A stretch of 33,131 bases of DNA from positions 1-33,131 of IMG/VR virus record IMGVR_UViG_3300021354_000020; one strand, 5' to 3'. A model generated the notes under the pieces. The model was not told the DNA's origin. It searched no databases and saw only the letters and a list, made by a program, of their open reading frames with translations. The position numbers and the translations under genes were made by a program. Source of the DNA: a virus. Positions 1 to 12,800 of the stretch are shown here, one piece after another; position 1 is the stretch's first letter, and each line of letters starts with the position of its first letter.

Positions 1-112
1 AATTACAGCGAGTGCGTTAAACACAAGTCAATCATCATTATTCCAACAAACATCTGCAACAAGTGCAATTACAGCGAGTGCGTTAAACACAAGTCAATCA
101 TCATTATTCCAA
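1..112 (+). repeat. 66-bp-period direct repeat in fibre shaft
   Basis: Bases 1-46 recur exactly at 67-112, a 66-bp period (22 codons) inside the fibre-like gene. The unit encodes the ITASALNTSQSSLFQ segment. The array continues leftward beyond the window edge, so its copy number is unknown. Confidence 0.85.
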
Positions 113-829
113 GCTACTAGTGCAACATCTAATATTAGACAAACAATTTCTAAATTACAACCATTCTATATGGCAGTAGCATCCACAACTAATATTCCAG
201 CAAATACAATTCATTTTAGTCCTTTCAATGTTGATAATAATTTATCAGTGTCTGCAATAGAAGTACAAACTCTTATGTCAAATTCTTCCTCGGCAATCGC
301 AACATGGGGTAAAACTTTTCAACTTTCTTATGGATTTTATGCGGATGGTACTGGAACAAACTCGACACGAATAGAGCAAGTTGGAGCATCAACAACAGGA
401 ATGACAATTACTGCAAGTTCAAATGTTAGTATAGCATATTCTATTGGTCAAGGTGCAACAAGTGCAACATTTTCTTCCGCTGCTTCGAGTCACTCATTAT
501 TTAATAATTCTCTTGCTTTTAAAATTATAGCATTACCCATTTCTACATCTTTAGCACCAAATCGATACTATTATGCTCAGTTATTAAACTCCACGACTTC
601 TGGTGCAAACGTGGCAATTACAGTGTCACAACTTTTTAATAACCCTCCAGGGGGTGGTGCATCGTATATGTCTATGGGTATGACTGGAGTGTCTGCTGCG
701 AATCAAAGTAATTTAGGTGGTGTTGCTGGATTCATTTATTCTTCATCACAAGTTTCTATGGCAACTTCCTTTGCCAAGAGTGATTTTTCGAATTACAGTT
801 ACCAACCATTCATCAATATTAAAGCATAA
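2..829 (+). CDS. Fibre-like virion protein, C-terminal part (5' end outside window)
   Basis: The frame is open from base 2 to the stop at 827-829, so the gene begins before the window; the Met at 170 is probably internal. The first ~37 visible residues are a 22-residue repeat (SSLFQQTSATSAITASALN...), a short-period Ser/Ala/Thr shaft of the type seen in trimeric phage fibres. From about base 155 the sequence changes to a globular, beta-rich, Ser/Asn/Gly-rich domain of about 225 residues, including a glycine-rich loop (NNPPGGGASYMSMGMTG), resembling a fibre tip or receptor-binding domain. No enzymatic motif or transmembrane segment is visible. It lies directly upstream of another fibre-like gene and two genes before gp13, where T4-like phages keep whisker and fibre genes. 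The fibre role is inferred from composition, repeats and position; no specific family is recognised. Confidence 0.7.
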   Translation: MTASALNTSQSSLFQQTSATSAITASALNTSQSSLFQATSATSNIRQTISKLQPFYMAVASTTNIPANTIHFSPFNVDNNLSVSAIEVQTLMSNSSSAIATWGKTFQLSYGFYADGTGTNSTRIEQVGASTTGMTITASSNVSIAYSIGQGATSATFSSAASSHSLFNNSLAFKIIALPISTSLAPNRYYYAQLLNSTTSGANVAITVSQLFNNPPGGGASYMSMGMTGVSAANQSNLGGVAGFIYSSSQVSMATSFAKSDFSNYSYQPFINIKA

Positions 830-832
830 ATA
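825..832 (+). promoter_or_regulatory. Possible T4-type late promoter (CATAAATA, 7/8)
   Basis: CATAAATA overlaps the stop codon of the fibre-like gene, about 43 bases before the giant ORF start at 875. It differs by one base from the T4 late box TATAAATA, which occurs exactly elsewhere in the window. It is the best candidate for driving the giant gene; a further AT-rich stretch follows at 835-845. Confidence 0.35.
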
Positions 833-874
833 ACATATAATAAATCGATTAGATAAATCTAACAGAGAACAGGG

Positions 875-3800
875 ATGACTAAAGCGTTTCAGTACAATGG
901 GTTCCAGCTAAACTCTTTCCAAACATCATCTAATGTTTCTAAAACTGTTTCTGACCAAAGTGTATTTTGGAGTGGACCAACATATCTTTCGGCAAGTAGA
1001 AATACATTCAACCCAATATTCTTAAACAATGGTTCTGTTACTATTAGTGGTAACAATTCTGTTGGTCTTACCGTTTTAAATACTGTCGCACCTACTTGGA
1101 ATATAATTAGTTCCAATACTACTCTTACTTCCTCTGCAACAACTACATATAATGCATTTTTAATAGTATATTCTGCTACAACTTTAGTAGTCCCAAATAC
1201 ATCTACATTATTAATTGAATACTTACCAAACCCTGCAATTATTACGTATGCAGGTACATCTGTAAGTGGTATCCAATATACTTTAAACGGTACTGGTACT
1301 ACAGGTACTGTATCTTCTGGATACACTGGAACTAATGAAACAATTAGTTACGCGTTAAATGGGACTGGTACTACAGGTACTGTATCTACAGGGTATACAG
1401 GTACAAATGAAACAGTTACCAAGACCATTAATGGTTCAGGTACTACAGGTACTGTTGGTTCAATACAATCTATTGGTTATACATTAACGGGTACTAGTGC
1501 TTCTGCAACTGCATCTAATATACTAAATGATACTGTTACTCAAACCATTACTGGTACTACTGCAACAAGTTCTACTGGTTCTATTGATGTTAATGAAGTT
1601 ATTTCTGTTACCATCAATGGGACTGGCACTACAGGTACTGTATCTTCTGGATACACTGGAACTAATGAAACAATTACTCAAACCATTAATGGTACTACAG
1701 GTACAGCAACAGCAGGTTCAATACAATCTATTGGTTATACATTAACTGGTACTAGTACTACAGCAACAGCAGGTTCTATTGGTTCTATTGGTTATACATT
1801 AACTGGTACTTTAGCATCAGGTTCTGCATCTAATATACTAAATGACACTGTTACTCAAACCATTAATGGTACTACTGCAACAGGTTCTGCTGGTTCTATT
1901 GATACAACTGAAACAGTTTCTGTTACCATTAATGGGACAGGTACTGTAGGTACTGTATCAACAGGGTATACAGGTACAAATGAAACAGTTACTCAGACCA
2001 TTAATGGTGCTATTACTAGTGCAACAAGTTCTACTGGTTCTATTGATACAACTGAAACAATTAGTTACACCATTAATGGTGCTATTACTAGTGCAACAAG
2101 TTCTACTGGTTCTATTGATACAACTGAAACAATTAGTTACACCATTAATGGGACAGGTACTACTGCAACAAGTTCTGCTGGTTCTATTGATACAACTGAA
2201 ACAGTTTCTGTTACCATTAATGGTGCTATTACTAGTGCAACAAGTTCTGCTGGTTCAATTGATGTTAATGAAGTTATTTCTGTTACCATCAATGGTGGTA
2301 CTACAGGTACTGTATCTACTGGGTATACAGGAACTGATGAAACAATTAGTTACGCGTTAAATGGTACTAGTACTACAGCAACAGCAGGTTCAATACAATC
2401 TATTGGTTATACATTAACTGGTACTAGTGCTTCTGCAACTGCATCTAATATTTCGAATGACACTGTTACTCAAACCATTAATGGTACTACTGCAACAAGT
2501 TCTGCTGGTTCTATTGATACAAATGAAGTTATCAGTTATACATTAACTGGTACTACTGCAACAAGTTCTGCTGGTTCTATTGATACAACTGAAACAGTTT
2601 CTGTTACCATTAATGGTACTACTGCAACAAGTTCTGCTGGTTCTATTGATACAAATGAAGTTATCAGTTATACAATGTCTGTTGTTGGGTTATCTGGTAC
2701 TGTATCTACAGGTTATACAGGTACAGAAACAATTAGTTACACCATTAATGGTACTGGTACTACAGCAACAGCAGGTTCTATTGGTTCTATTGGTTATACA
2801 TTAACTGGTACTAGTGCTTCTGCAACTGCATCTAATATTTCGAATGACACTGTTACTCAGACCATCAATGGTACTAGTAATACTGCAACAAGTTCTGCTG
2901 GTTCAATTGATATAACTGAATCTATCAGTTATACACTATCTGTTGTTGGGTTATCTGGTACTGTATCTACAGGTTATACAGGAACTGATGAAACAATTAG
3001 TTACGCGTTAAATGGTACTGGTACTACAGGTACAGCAACAGCAGGTTCAATACAATCTATTGGTTATACATTAACTGGTACTAGTGCTCCTGCCACTGCA
3101 TCTAATATTTCAAGCGATACTGTTACTCAAACCATTAATGGTACTACTGCAACAAGTTCTGCTGGTTCAATTGATACAAATGAAGTTATCAGTTATACAA
3201 TGTCTGTTGTTGGGTTATCTGGTACTGTATCTACAGGTTATACAGGTACAGAAACAATTAGTTACGCGTTAAATGGTACTACATGTACAGCAACAGCAGG
3301 TTCAATACAATCTATTGGATACACATTAACTGGTACTAGTGCTTCTGCAACTGCATCTAATATTTCGAATGACACTGTTACCCAGATCATTACTGGTAAT
3401 GCTGCAACAAGTTCTACTGGTTCAATTGATGTTAATGAAGTTATCAGTTATACACTATCTGTTACTGGATTATCTGGTACTGTATCTACTGGGTACACAG
3501 GTACAAATGAAACAATTACTCAAACCATTAATGGTACTACAGGTACAGCAACAGCAGGTTCAATACAATCTATTGGATACACACTAAGTGGTACTAGTGC
3601 TTCTGCCACTGCATCTAATATACTAAATGATACTGTTACTCAGACCATCAATGGGACTGGTAATACTGCAACAAGTTCTGCTGGTTCAATTGATACAACT
3701 GAAACAGTTTCTGTTACAATTAATGGGACAGGTAACAGTGCAACAAGTTCTGTATCTAATATTAGTAGCATTAATACCACATACACTCCAAATACTTCAA

Positions 3801-6800
3801 GTTTATTTGCTACTGGCACAGCAAATAACCTTGGTGTAAAATCTATTACACAAACAGTATCAAATACAATTGGTGGTGTTAACTTAGTTAATAACCCAAC
3901 ATACGAAGTAAATGCAACAGTCAATGAATTTGTGCAGTGGGGCGATATTGCTCCGATTTTCGATGCAAATGGTACTACAGGAGTTTCCTACTCATTATCA
4001 TTAGATGTGAAATCTGCTGTAGCAGGTCCTGTCTTTATTTACATGCAGAATGGGAGCTCGTCGAGATATGTTTTTAGTGGTGGCGGGTTCAACGTTAATG
4101 CTACAACTACATATCAAAGATTCACCATTAATAACTTTAGTGTTGCAATTAACGTTCCAACTGATACTGCATCAATGTTGGCGGCATATGGTATTTATGG
4201 TACTGGTGTATTACCATCTATTAAAAATGTACAAATAGAATTAAACACAGTTGCAACTGCATTTGATCCTAATACACGATATACAACTACTACTAAAACT
4301 TTTAATTCTAATCTTGGTAGTAGATTAATTACAGAAACTATAGATGGTATAGTTCCAAGTGCAACAAGTTCTACAGGTTCAGTTGCTACCAATGTTGCTA
4401 CTAGTAGAACTATTAAAGCAGATCGGGAATACATTTGGTCAAATACCACAATATCTGGAACAGCGACATATCATTCTCTGATAGAAATTCCTGTTACTGT
4501 AATTGTTATTGTACCTGTATCTACTACCTTATTGGTAGACAGAACACCTGTATTATTTGCCACTACAAGTTCTTCGAGTGTTACTGATGCAATTAGTTGT
4601 GCATTAAATGGTACTGTAGGTACTGTATCTACAGGGTATACAGGTACAAATGAAACAGTTACCCAGACCATTAATGGTTCAGGTACTACAGGTACTGTTG
4701 GTTCAATACAATCTATTGGTTATACATTAACGGGTACTAGTGCTTCTGCAACTGCATCTAATATTTTAAATGACACTGTTACTCAAATCATTACTGGTAC
4801 TACTGCAACAAGTTCTGCTGGTTCTATTGATACAACTGATTCTATTAGTTATTCACTGGCAATATTTGGTCTTACTGCAACTACATCATCAATTGATGTT
4901 AATGAAGTTGTTAGTTACACACTCAATAATACTGGTACTAGTTCTTCTGTAACTGCTAGTTCAATCAAATCTATTGGTTATACATTAACTGGTACTAGTG
5001 CTTCTGCCACTGCATCTAATATTTTAAATGATGCTGTTACTCAGACCATCAATGGGACTGGTAATGCCGCAATAGGTTCTACTGGTTCAGTTGATACAAC
5101 TGAATCTATCAGTTATACACTATCTGTTACTGGGTTATCTGGTACTGTATCTACAGGTTATACTGGCACTGATGAAACAATTACTCAAACCATTAATGGT
5201 ACTACAGGTACAGCAACAGCAGGTTCTATTGGTTCTATTGGTTATACATTAACTGGTACTAGTGCTTCTGCCACTGCATCTAATATACTAAATGATACTG
5301 TTACTCAGACCACTAATGGTACTGGTACTACTGCAACAAGTTCTGCTGGTTCTATTGATATAACTGAAACAGTTTCTGTTACCTTAAACAATATTGGTGC
5401 TACAGCAACTGCAACTGCAGGTTCTATATTATCGGTAGCGATAAGTCAAGTAATATCTGGAGTTAGTGGTGCAACTGCAACAGCAGGTTCAGTTAGTGTT
5501 ATTAATGCTACTAGTAGAACTATTAAAGCAGATCGGGAATACATTTTCTCGAATGTAACTTTATCAGGCACAGCAACCTATCATTCATTATTAGAAATTC
5601 CTGCTACTGTAATTGTTACTATACCAACATCTGCTACCTTATTGGTAGACAGAACACCTGTATTATTTGCCACTACAAGTTCTTCTCCTGTAAATGACGC
5701 ACTAAGTTTTACATTAAACACTACTGGTTTATCTGCTACTGGATCTTTAAGTTCATTAAAATCTATTGGATATACAGTAGGTGGGGTATCAGGAACTTCT
5801 TTAGCAGGTTTTATTAAATCTATTGGTTATACAGTAGCAGGTGAAATTGCAACATCCTCACTCACAACTCTCGATACAAACGAATCTATAGCATATACTT
5901 TATCTACGGTAGGGTTATCTGCAACAAGTTCTACGGTATCAATCGAAACAAATGAAGTTATTTCTGTTACCATCAATGGTACTGGTAATACTGCAACTAG
6001 TTCTACTGGTTATACAGGAACTGATGAAACAGTCTCATTTACCTTAAACACTACTAGTAATACTGCAACAAGTTCTGCTGGTTCTATTGATACAACTGAA
6101 TCTATCAGTTATACACTATCTGTTACTGGATTATCTGGTACTGTATCAACAGGGTATACAGGTACAAATGAAACAATTAGTTACACACTCAATAATACAG
6201 GTACTACTGCAACAAGTTCTGCTGGTTCTATTGATACAACTGAAACAGTTTCTGTTACCATTAATGGTTCAGGTACTACTGCAACAAGTTCTACTGGTTC
6301 AATTGATACAACTGAAACAGTTTCTGTTACCATTAATGGGACAGGTACTACTGCAACAAGTTCTACAGTATCAATCGAAACAAATGAAGTTATTTCTGTT
6401 ACCATCAATGGTACAGGTACTACTGTAACAAGTTCTGCTGGTTCTATTGATACAACTGAAACAGTTTCTGTTACCATCAATGGTACTGGTAATACTGCAA
6501 CAAGTTCTGCTGGTTCTATTGATATAACTGAATCTATCAGTTATACACTATCTGTTACTGGATTATCTGCAACTAGTTCTACTGGTTCAATTGATATAAT
6601 TGAAGTTATTTCTGTTACCATTAATGGGACTGGTAATACTGCAACTAGTTCTACAGGTTCTATTGATACAACTGAATCTATCAGTTATACAATGTCTGTT
6701 GTTGGGTTATCTGGTACTGTATCAACAGGGTATACAGGAACTGATGAAACAGTTTCTGTTACCTTAAACAATATTGGTGCTACTGCAACAAGTTCTGCTG

Positions 6801-9800
6801 GTTCTATTGATATAACTGAATCTATCAGTTATACACTATCTGTTACTGGTAATACTGCAACTAGTTCTACAGGTTATACTGGCACTAATGAAACAGTTTC
6901 TGTTACCTTAAACAATATTGGTGCTACAGCAATTGGTTCTGTTTCCAATATTTCAAATGATACTGTTACCCAGATCATTAATAGTACAGGTAACTTTGCG
7001 ACTGCCACTTCAGGTTCTATACCATCATTAAGTTATGCCCACACTCTTTCTGGAGTAGTATTAACGAGTAATACTACTCCAGTTATTACTAATAATGATA
7101 TTAGTAGAACTATTAAAGCAGATCGTGAATACATTTACTCGAATGTAACTTTATCAGGCACAGCAACCTATCATTCATTATTAGAAATTGCAAATAGTGT
7201 TTTAGTAATAGTACCAACAAGTACATTATTAGTAGTAGACAGAACACCTGTATTATTCGCTGCTACAAGTTCTTCACTCATTTCAGATGCAATTAATGTA
7301 ACCCTGAATAATATTGGTACTGCTGCTTCTGCAATAAATGGTTCAATCAAATCTATTGGATACACATTAACTGGTACTAGTACTACAGCAACAGCAGGTT
7401 CAATACAATCTATTGGTTATACATTAACGGGTACTAATGCTTCAGCAACTGCATCTAATATTTCAAATGATACTGTTACCCAGATCATTAATGGTACTAC
7501 AGGTAACAGTGCAACAAGTTCTGCTGGTTCAATTGATATAACTGAATCTATCAGTTATACACTATCTGTTACTGGTAATACTGCAACTAGTTCTACAGGT
7601 TATACTGGCACTAATGAAACAGTTTCTGTTACCTTAAACACTACTAGTAATACTGCAACAAGTTCTGCTGGTTCAATTGATATAACTGAAACAGTTTCTG
7701 TTACCTTAAACAATATTGGTGCTACTGCAACAAGTTCTGCTGGTTCTATTGATACAACTGAAACAGTTTCTGTTACCTTAAACAATATTGGTGCTACTGC
7801 AATTGGTTCTGTTTCCAATATTTCAAATGATACTGTTACCCAGATCATTAATGGTACTACAGGTAACAGTGCAACAAGTTCTACTGGTTCTATACCATCG
7901 GTAGCGATAAGTCAAGTAATATCTGGAGTTAGTGGTGCAACTGCAATAGCAGGTTCAGTTAGTGTTATTAATGCTACTAGTAGAACTATTAAAGCAGATC
8001 GGGAATACATTTACTCGAATGTAACACTTTCTGGCACAGCAACCTATCATTCATTATTAGAAATTGCAAATAGTGTTTTAGTAATAGTACCAACAAGTAC
8101 ATTATTAGTAGTAGACAGAACACCCGTATTATTTGCTAATACAAGTTCTTCAAGTGTTAGTGATACAACAAGTTATTCTATTAATGGAATAGGTAATGTA
8201 GGTACTATAACTGCAGGTTCAATACAATCTATTGGATATACTGTATCTGGAGTATTAGGAACTGCAACAGCAAGTTCAATCAAATCTATTGGTTATACAT
8301 TAACGGGTACTAATGCTTCAGCAACTGCATCTAATATTTCAAGCGATACTGTTACCCAGATCATTAATGGTACTGGTACTACTGCAAATGTCACTTCAGG
8401 TTCTATTGATACAACTGAATCTATCAGTTATACACTATCTGTTACTGGATTATCTGGTACTGTATCAACAGGGTATACAGGTACAAATGAAACAATTAGT
8501 TACGCGTTAAATGGTACTAGTACTACTGCAACAAGTTCTGTAGGTTCTATTGATACAACTGAAACTGTTTCTGTTACCATCAATGGTACTGGTAATGCTG
8601 CTACAGGTTCTGTAGGTTCTATTGATACAACTGAAACAGTTTCTGTTACCTTAAACAATATTGGTACTACTGCAAATGTCACTTCAGGTTCTATTGATAC
8701 AACTGAAACAGTTTCTGTTACCATTAATGGTTCAGGTAATGCTGCTACAGGTTCTGTAGGTTCTATTGGTGTTAATGAAGTTATTAGTTACACACTCAAT
8801 AATACAGGTACTACAATAACTGCCACCACAGGTTCAGTTAGTGTTAATAATGATATTAGTAGAACTGTTAAAGCAGATCGGGAATACATTTACTCGAATG
8901 TAACTTTATCTGGAACGATAACCTATCATTCTCTGATAGAAATTGCAAATAGTGTTTTAGTAATAGTACCAATAAGTGCTACCTTATTAGTTGATAGAAC
9001 TCCTGTATTATTTGCTAATACAAGTTCTTCGAGTGTTACTGATGCAATTAATTGTACATTAACTGGTACTAGTACTTCTGCAACAGCAAGTTCAATCAAA
9101 TCTATTGGATATACCTTAACTGGTACTAGTACTTCTGCAACAGCAGGTTCAATACAATCTATTGGATACACACTAAGTGGTACTAGTGCTCCTGCGACTG
9201 CATCTAATATTTCAAGCGATACTGTTACCCAGATCATTAATGGTACTACTAGTAATACTGCAACAAGTTCTACTGGTTCAATTGATGTTAATGAAGTTAT
9301 CAGTTATACACTATCTGTTACTGGATTATCTGCTACAGGTTCTGTAGGTTCTATTGATACAACTGAAACAGTTTCTGTTACCATTAATGGTTCAGGTAAT
9401 GCTGCTACAAGTTCTGCTGGTTCTATTGATACAACTGAAACAATTAGTTACACCATTAATGGTTCAGGTAACAGTGCAACAAGTTCTACTGGTTCAATTG
9501 ATATAACTGAATCTATCAGTTATACACTATCTGTTGTTGGGTTATCTGGTACTGTATCTACAGGTTATACTGACACTAATGAAACAATTAGTTACACCAT
9601 TAATGGTACTGGTACTACTGCAACAAGTTCTACTGGTTCTATTGGTGTTAATGAAGTTATTAGTTACACACTCAATAATACAGGTACTACAATAACTGCC
9701 ACCACAGGTTCAGTTAGTTCTAATAATGATATTAGTAAAACTATTAAGGCAGACAGAGAACAGATATTTGTTGATACTACAATATCAGGCACAGCAACCT

Positions 9801-12800
9801 ATCATTCATTATTAGAAATTGTATATCCAGCACTGGTTATTGTACCAACATCTGCTACCTTATTAGTTGATAGAACTCATGTATTATTCGCTGCTACAAG
9901 TTCTTCAAGTGTTACTGATGCAATTAATTGTACATTAACTGGTACTAGTACTTCTGCAACAGCAAGTTCAATCAAATCTATTGGTTATACCTTAACTGGA
10001 GTATTAGGAACTGCAACAGCAAGTTCAATCAAATCTATTGGATACACATTAACGGGAGTATCAGCAACTACATCTGCAACATCTATTGATACTAATGATT
10101 CTATCAGTTATTCACTGGCAATATCTGGTCTTACTGCAACTACCAATTCATTTGATGTTAATGAAGTAGTTTCCCATACTATTTCTGGTGAACCATCTGT
10201 TGCAACCACAGGTTCAGTTAGTGCTAATAATGATATTAGTAGAACTATTAAAGCAGATCGGGAATACATTTACTCGAATGTAACTTTATCAGGCACAGCA
10301 ACCTATCATTCATTATTAGAAATTGTATATCCAGCACTGGTTATTGTGCCAGTTGCGAATTTATTAGTAGTTGATAGAACTCCTGTATTATTTGCTAATA
10401 CAAGTTCTTCGAGTGTTACTGATGCAATTAGTTGTACACTCAATAATACTGGGTTATCCGTAACTGTATCTACTGGGTATACAGGAACAAACGAATCTAT
10501 TTCTGTTACACCTAATACTACTGGTAATACCGCAACAAGTTCTACTGGTTCTATTGATACAAATGAAGTTATCAGTTATACAATGTCTGTTGTTGGGTTA
10601 TCTGGTACTGTATCTACAGGTTATACAGGAACTAATGAAACAATTAGTTACACCATTAATGGGACAGGTAACAGTGCAACAAGTTCTGCTGGTTCTATTG
10701 ATACAACTGAAACAGTTTCTGTTACCATCAATGGTACTGGTAATGTCGCTACAGGTACAGCAGGTTCAGTTAGTGTTATTAATGCTATTAGTAGAACTAT
10801 TAAAGCAGATCGGGAATACATTTACTCGAATGTAACACTTTCTGGTACTGTTACATATCATTCATTATTAGAAATTTTATATCCAGCACGGGTTATTGTA
10901 CCAACAAGTACATTATTAGTAGTTGATAGAACTCCTGTATTATTCGCTGCTACAAGTTCTTCAAGTGTTACTGACACACTAAGTTTTACATTAAATGGTA
11001 CTACAACAACTGCCACTTCAGGTTCTATTGATACAACCGATTCTATCAGTTATTCACTGGCAATATCTGGTCTTACTGCAACTACGTCATCGATTGATGT
11101 TAATGAAGTAGTTTCCCATACTATTTCTGGTGAACTCTCGACTGCTTCTTATGGTGGTTCTGTAACCCATGGTGACGTAGTTTATATTAAGGCAGACAGA
11201 GAACAGATATTTGTTGATACCACAATATCCGGAACAGCGACTTATCATTCATTATTAGAAATTTTATATCCAGCACGGGTTATTGTACCAACAAGTACAT
11301 TATTAGTAGTTGATAGAACTCCTGTATTATTTGCAAGTACAAGTTCTTCTAATGTAACTGACACACTAAGTTTTACATTAAACACTTCTACTTTATCTAC
11401 CAACACATCTACTGGTTATACTGGTACCAATGAAACAATAAGTGTAACTCTCAATACTTCTACTTTATCTGCTAATGCGTCCACTGGTTACACTGGAACT
11501 GATGAAACAGTTACCCAAACCATTAATGGTACAAGTGTAGGTACTGCAACTACATCAATTGATGTTAATGAAGTTGTTAGTTACACACTCAATAATACTG
11601 GGGCAAATGCTTCTGTAACTGCAGGTTCAGTAACCTATACAATTGGAACAAATAATGTTAGTAGAACTATTAAAGCAGATCGTGAATACATTTACTCAAA
11701 TGTAACTTTATCTGGAACGATAACCTATCATTCATTATTAGAAATTATTAATCCAGTTTTAGTAATAGTACCAACAAGTACATTATTAGTAGTTGATAGA
11801 ACTCCTGTATTATTTGCAAGTACAAGTTCTTCAAGTGTTAGTGATGCAATTAGTTGTACATTAAATGGTGCTGTTACTACAGCAACATCTGGTTACACTG
11901 GAACTGATGAATCAGTCAGTTACACACTGAATAATACTGGGACAAGTGCAATAGGTTCTGCTTCTAATGTTGGTACTAGATCAATAAGTGTAACACTGAA
12001 TAATACTGGTGCTTCTGCAACTGTAACTTCAGGTTCAATTGACACGACTGATTCTATCAGTTATTCGCTGGCAATATCTGGATTAACAGCAACTACATCA
12101 TCAATTGATGTTAATGAAGTTGTTAGTTACACACTGAATAATACTGGTGCTTCTGCAAATGTCACTTCAGGTTCAGTAACCTATACAATTGGAACAAATA
12201 ATGTTGATGTTACAGTTACAGGTTATGACTTAATAGCAACATCTGGTTATACAGGAACTAATGAAACAATTAGTTACACCATTAATGGTACTGGTAATGC
12301 TGCAACTGTAACTTCAGGTTCAATTGACACGACTGATTCTATCAGTTATTCGCTGGCAATATCTGGTCTTACTGCAACTACATCATCAATTGATGTTAAT
12401 GAAACAATTAGTTACACCATTAATGGTACAAGTGTAGGTACTGCAACTGTAACTTCAGGTTCAATTGACACGACTGATTCTATCAGTTATTCACTGGCAA
12501 TATCTGGTCTTACTGCAACTACATCATCAATTGATGTTAATGAAGTTGTTAGTTACACACTGAATAATACTGGTGCTTCTGCAACTGTAACTTCAGGTTC
12601 AATTGACACGACTGATTCTATCAGTTATTCACTATCAATATCTGGATTAACAGCAACTACATCATCAATTGATGTTAATGAAGTTGTTAGTTACACACTC
12701 AATAATACTGGTGCTTCTGCAACTGTAACTGCAAGCAATATTAGTTTTGTTATTACAGTTTCAACTACTTCTAATAATGCAAATACTGCAAATGGAATCG

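Larger units (their letters stand above)
1260..12760 (+). repeat. Short coding repeats (~66-75 bp) of the giant gene
   Basis: The DNA repeats blocks such as TCTGCTGGTTCTATTGATAC, ACTGTATCTACAGGTTATAC and AATACAATCTATTGGTTATA dozens of times in shuffled order. Units are multiples of three bases, so the frame is preserved throughout. Near-identity at the nucleotide level, including third positions, points to recent duplication or gene conversion. Confidence 0.85.

Noticed and set aside
1527-10835. Leu/Val/Gln-rich + strand ORFs in another frame, and minus-strand ORFs, within the giant gene
   Set aside because: They are frame shadows of the repeats: low stop density follows from the repetitive Thr/Ser/Gly codons. 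They lack independent starts and ribosome-binding sites and look like no protein family.
1260-12760. CRISPR or non-coding tandem repeat array
   Set aside because: Repeat units are multiples of three, vary in order, and keep one open frame for 13 kb. There are no unique spacers of constant length.
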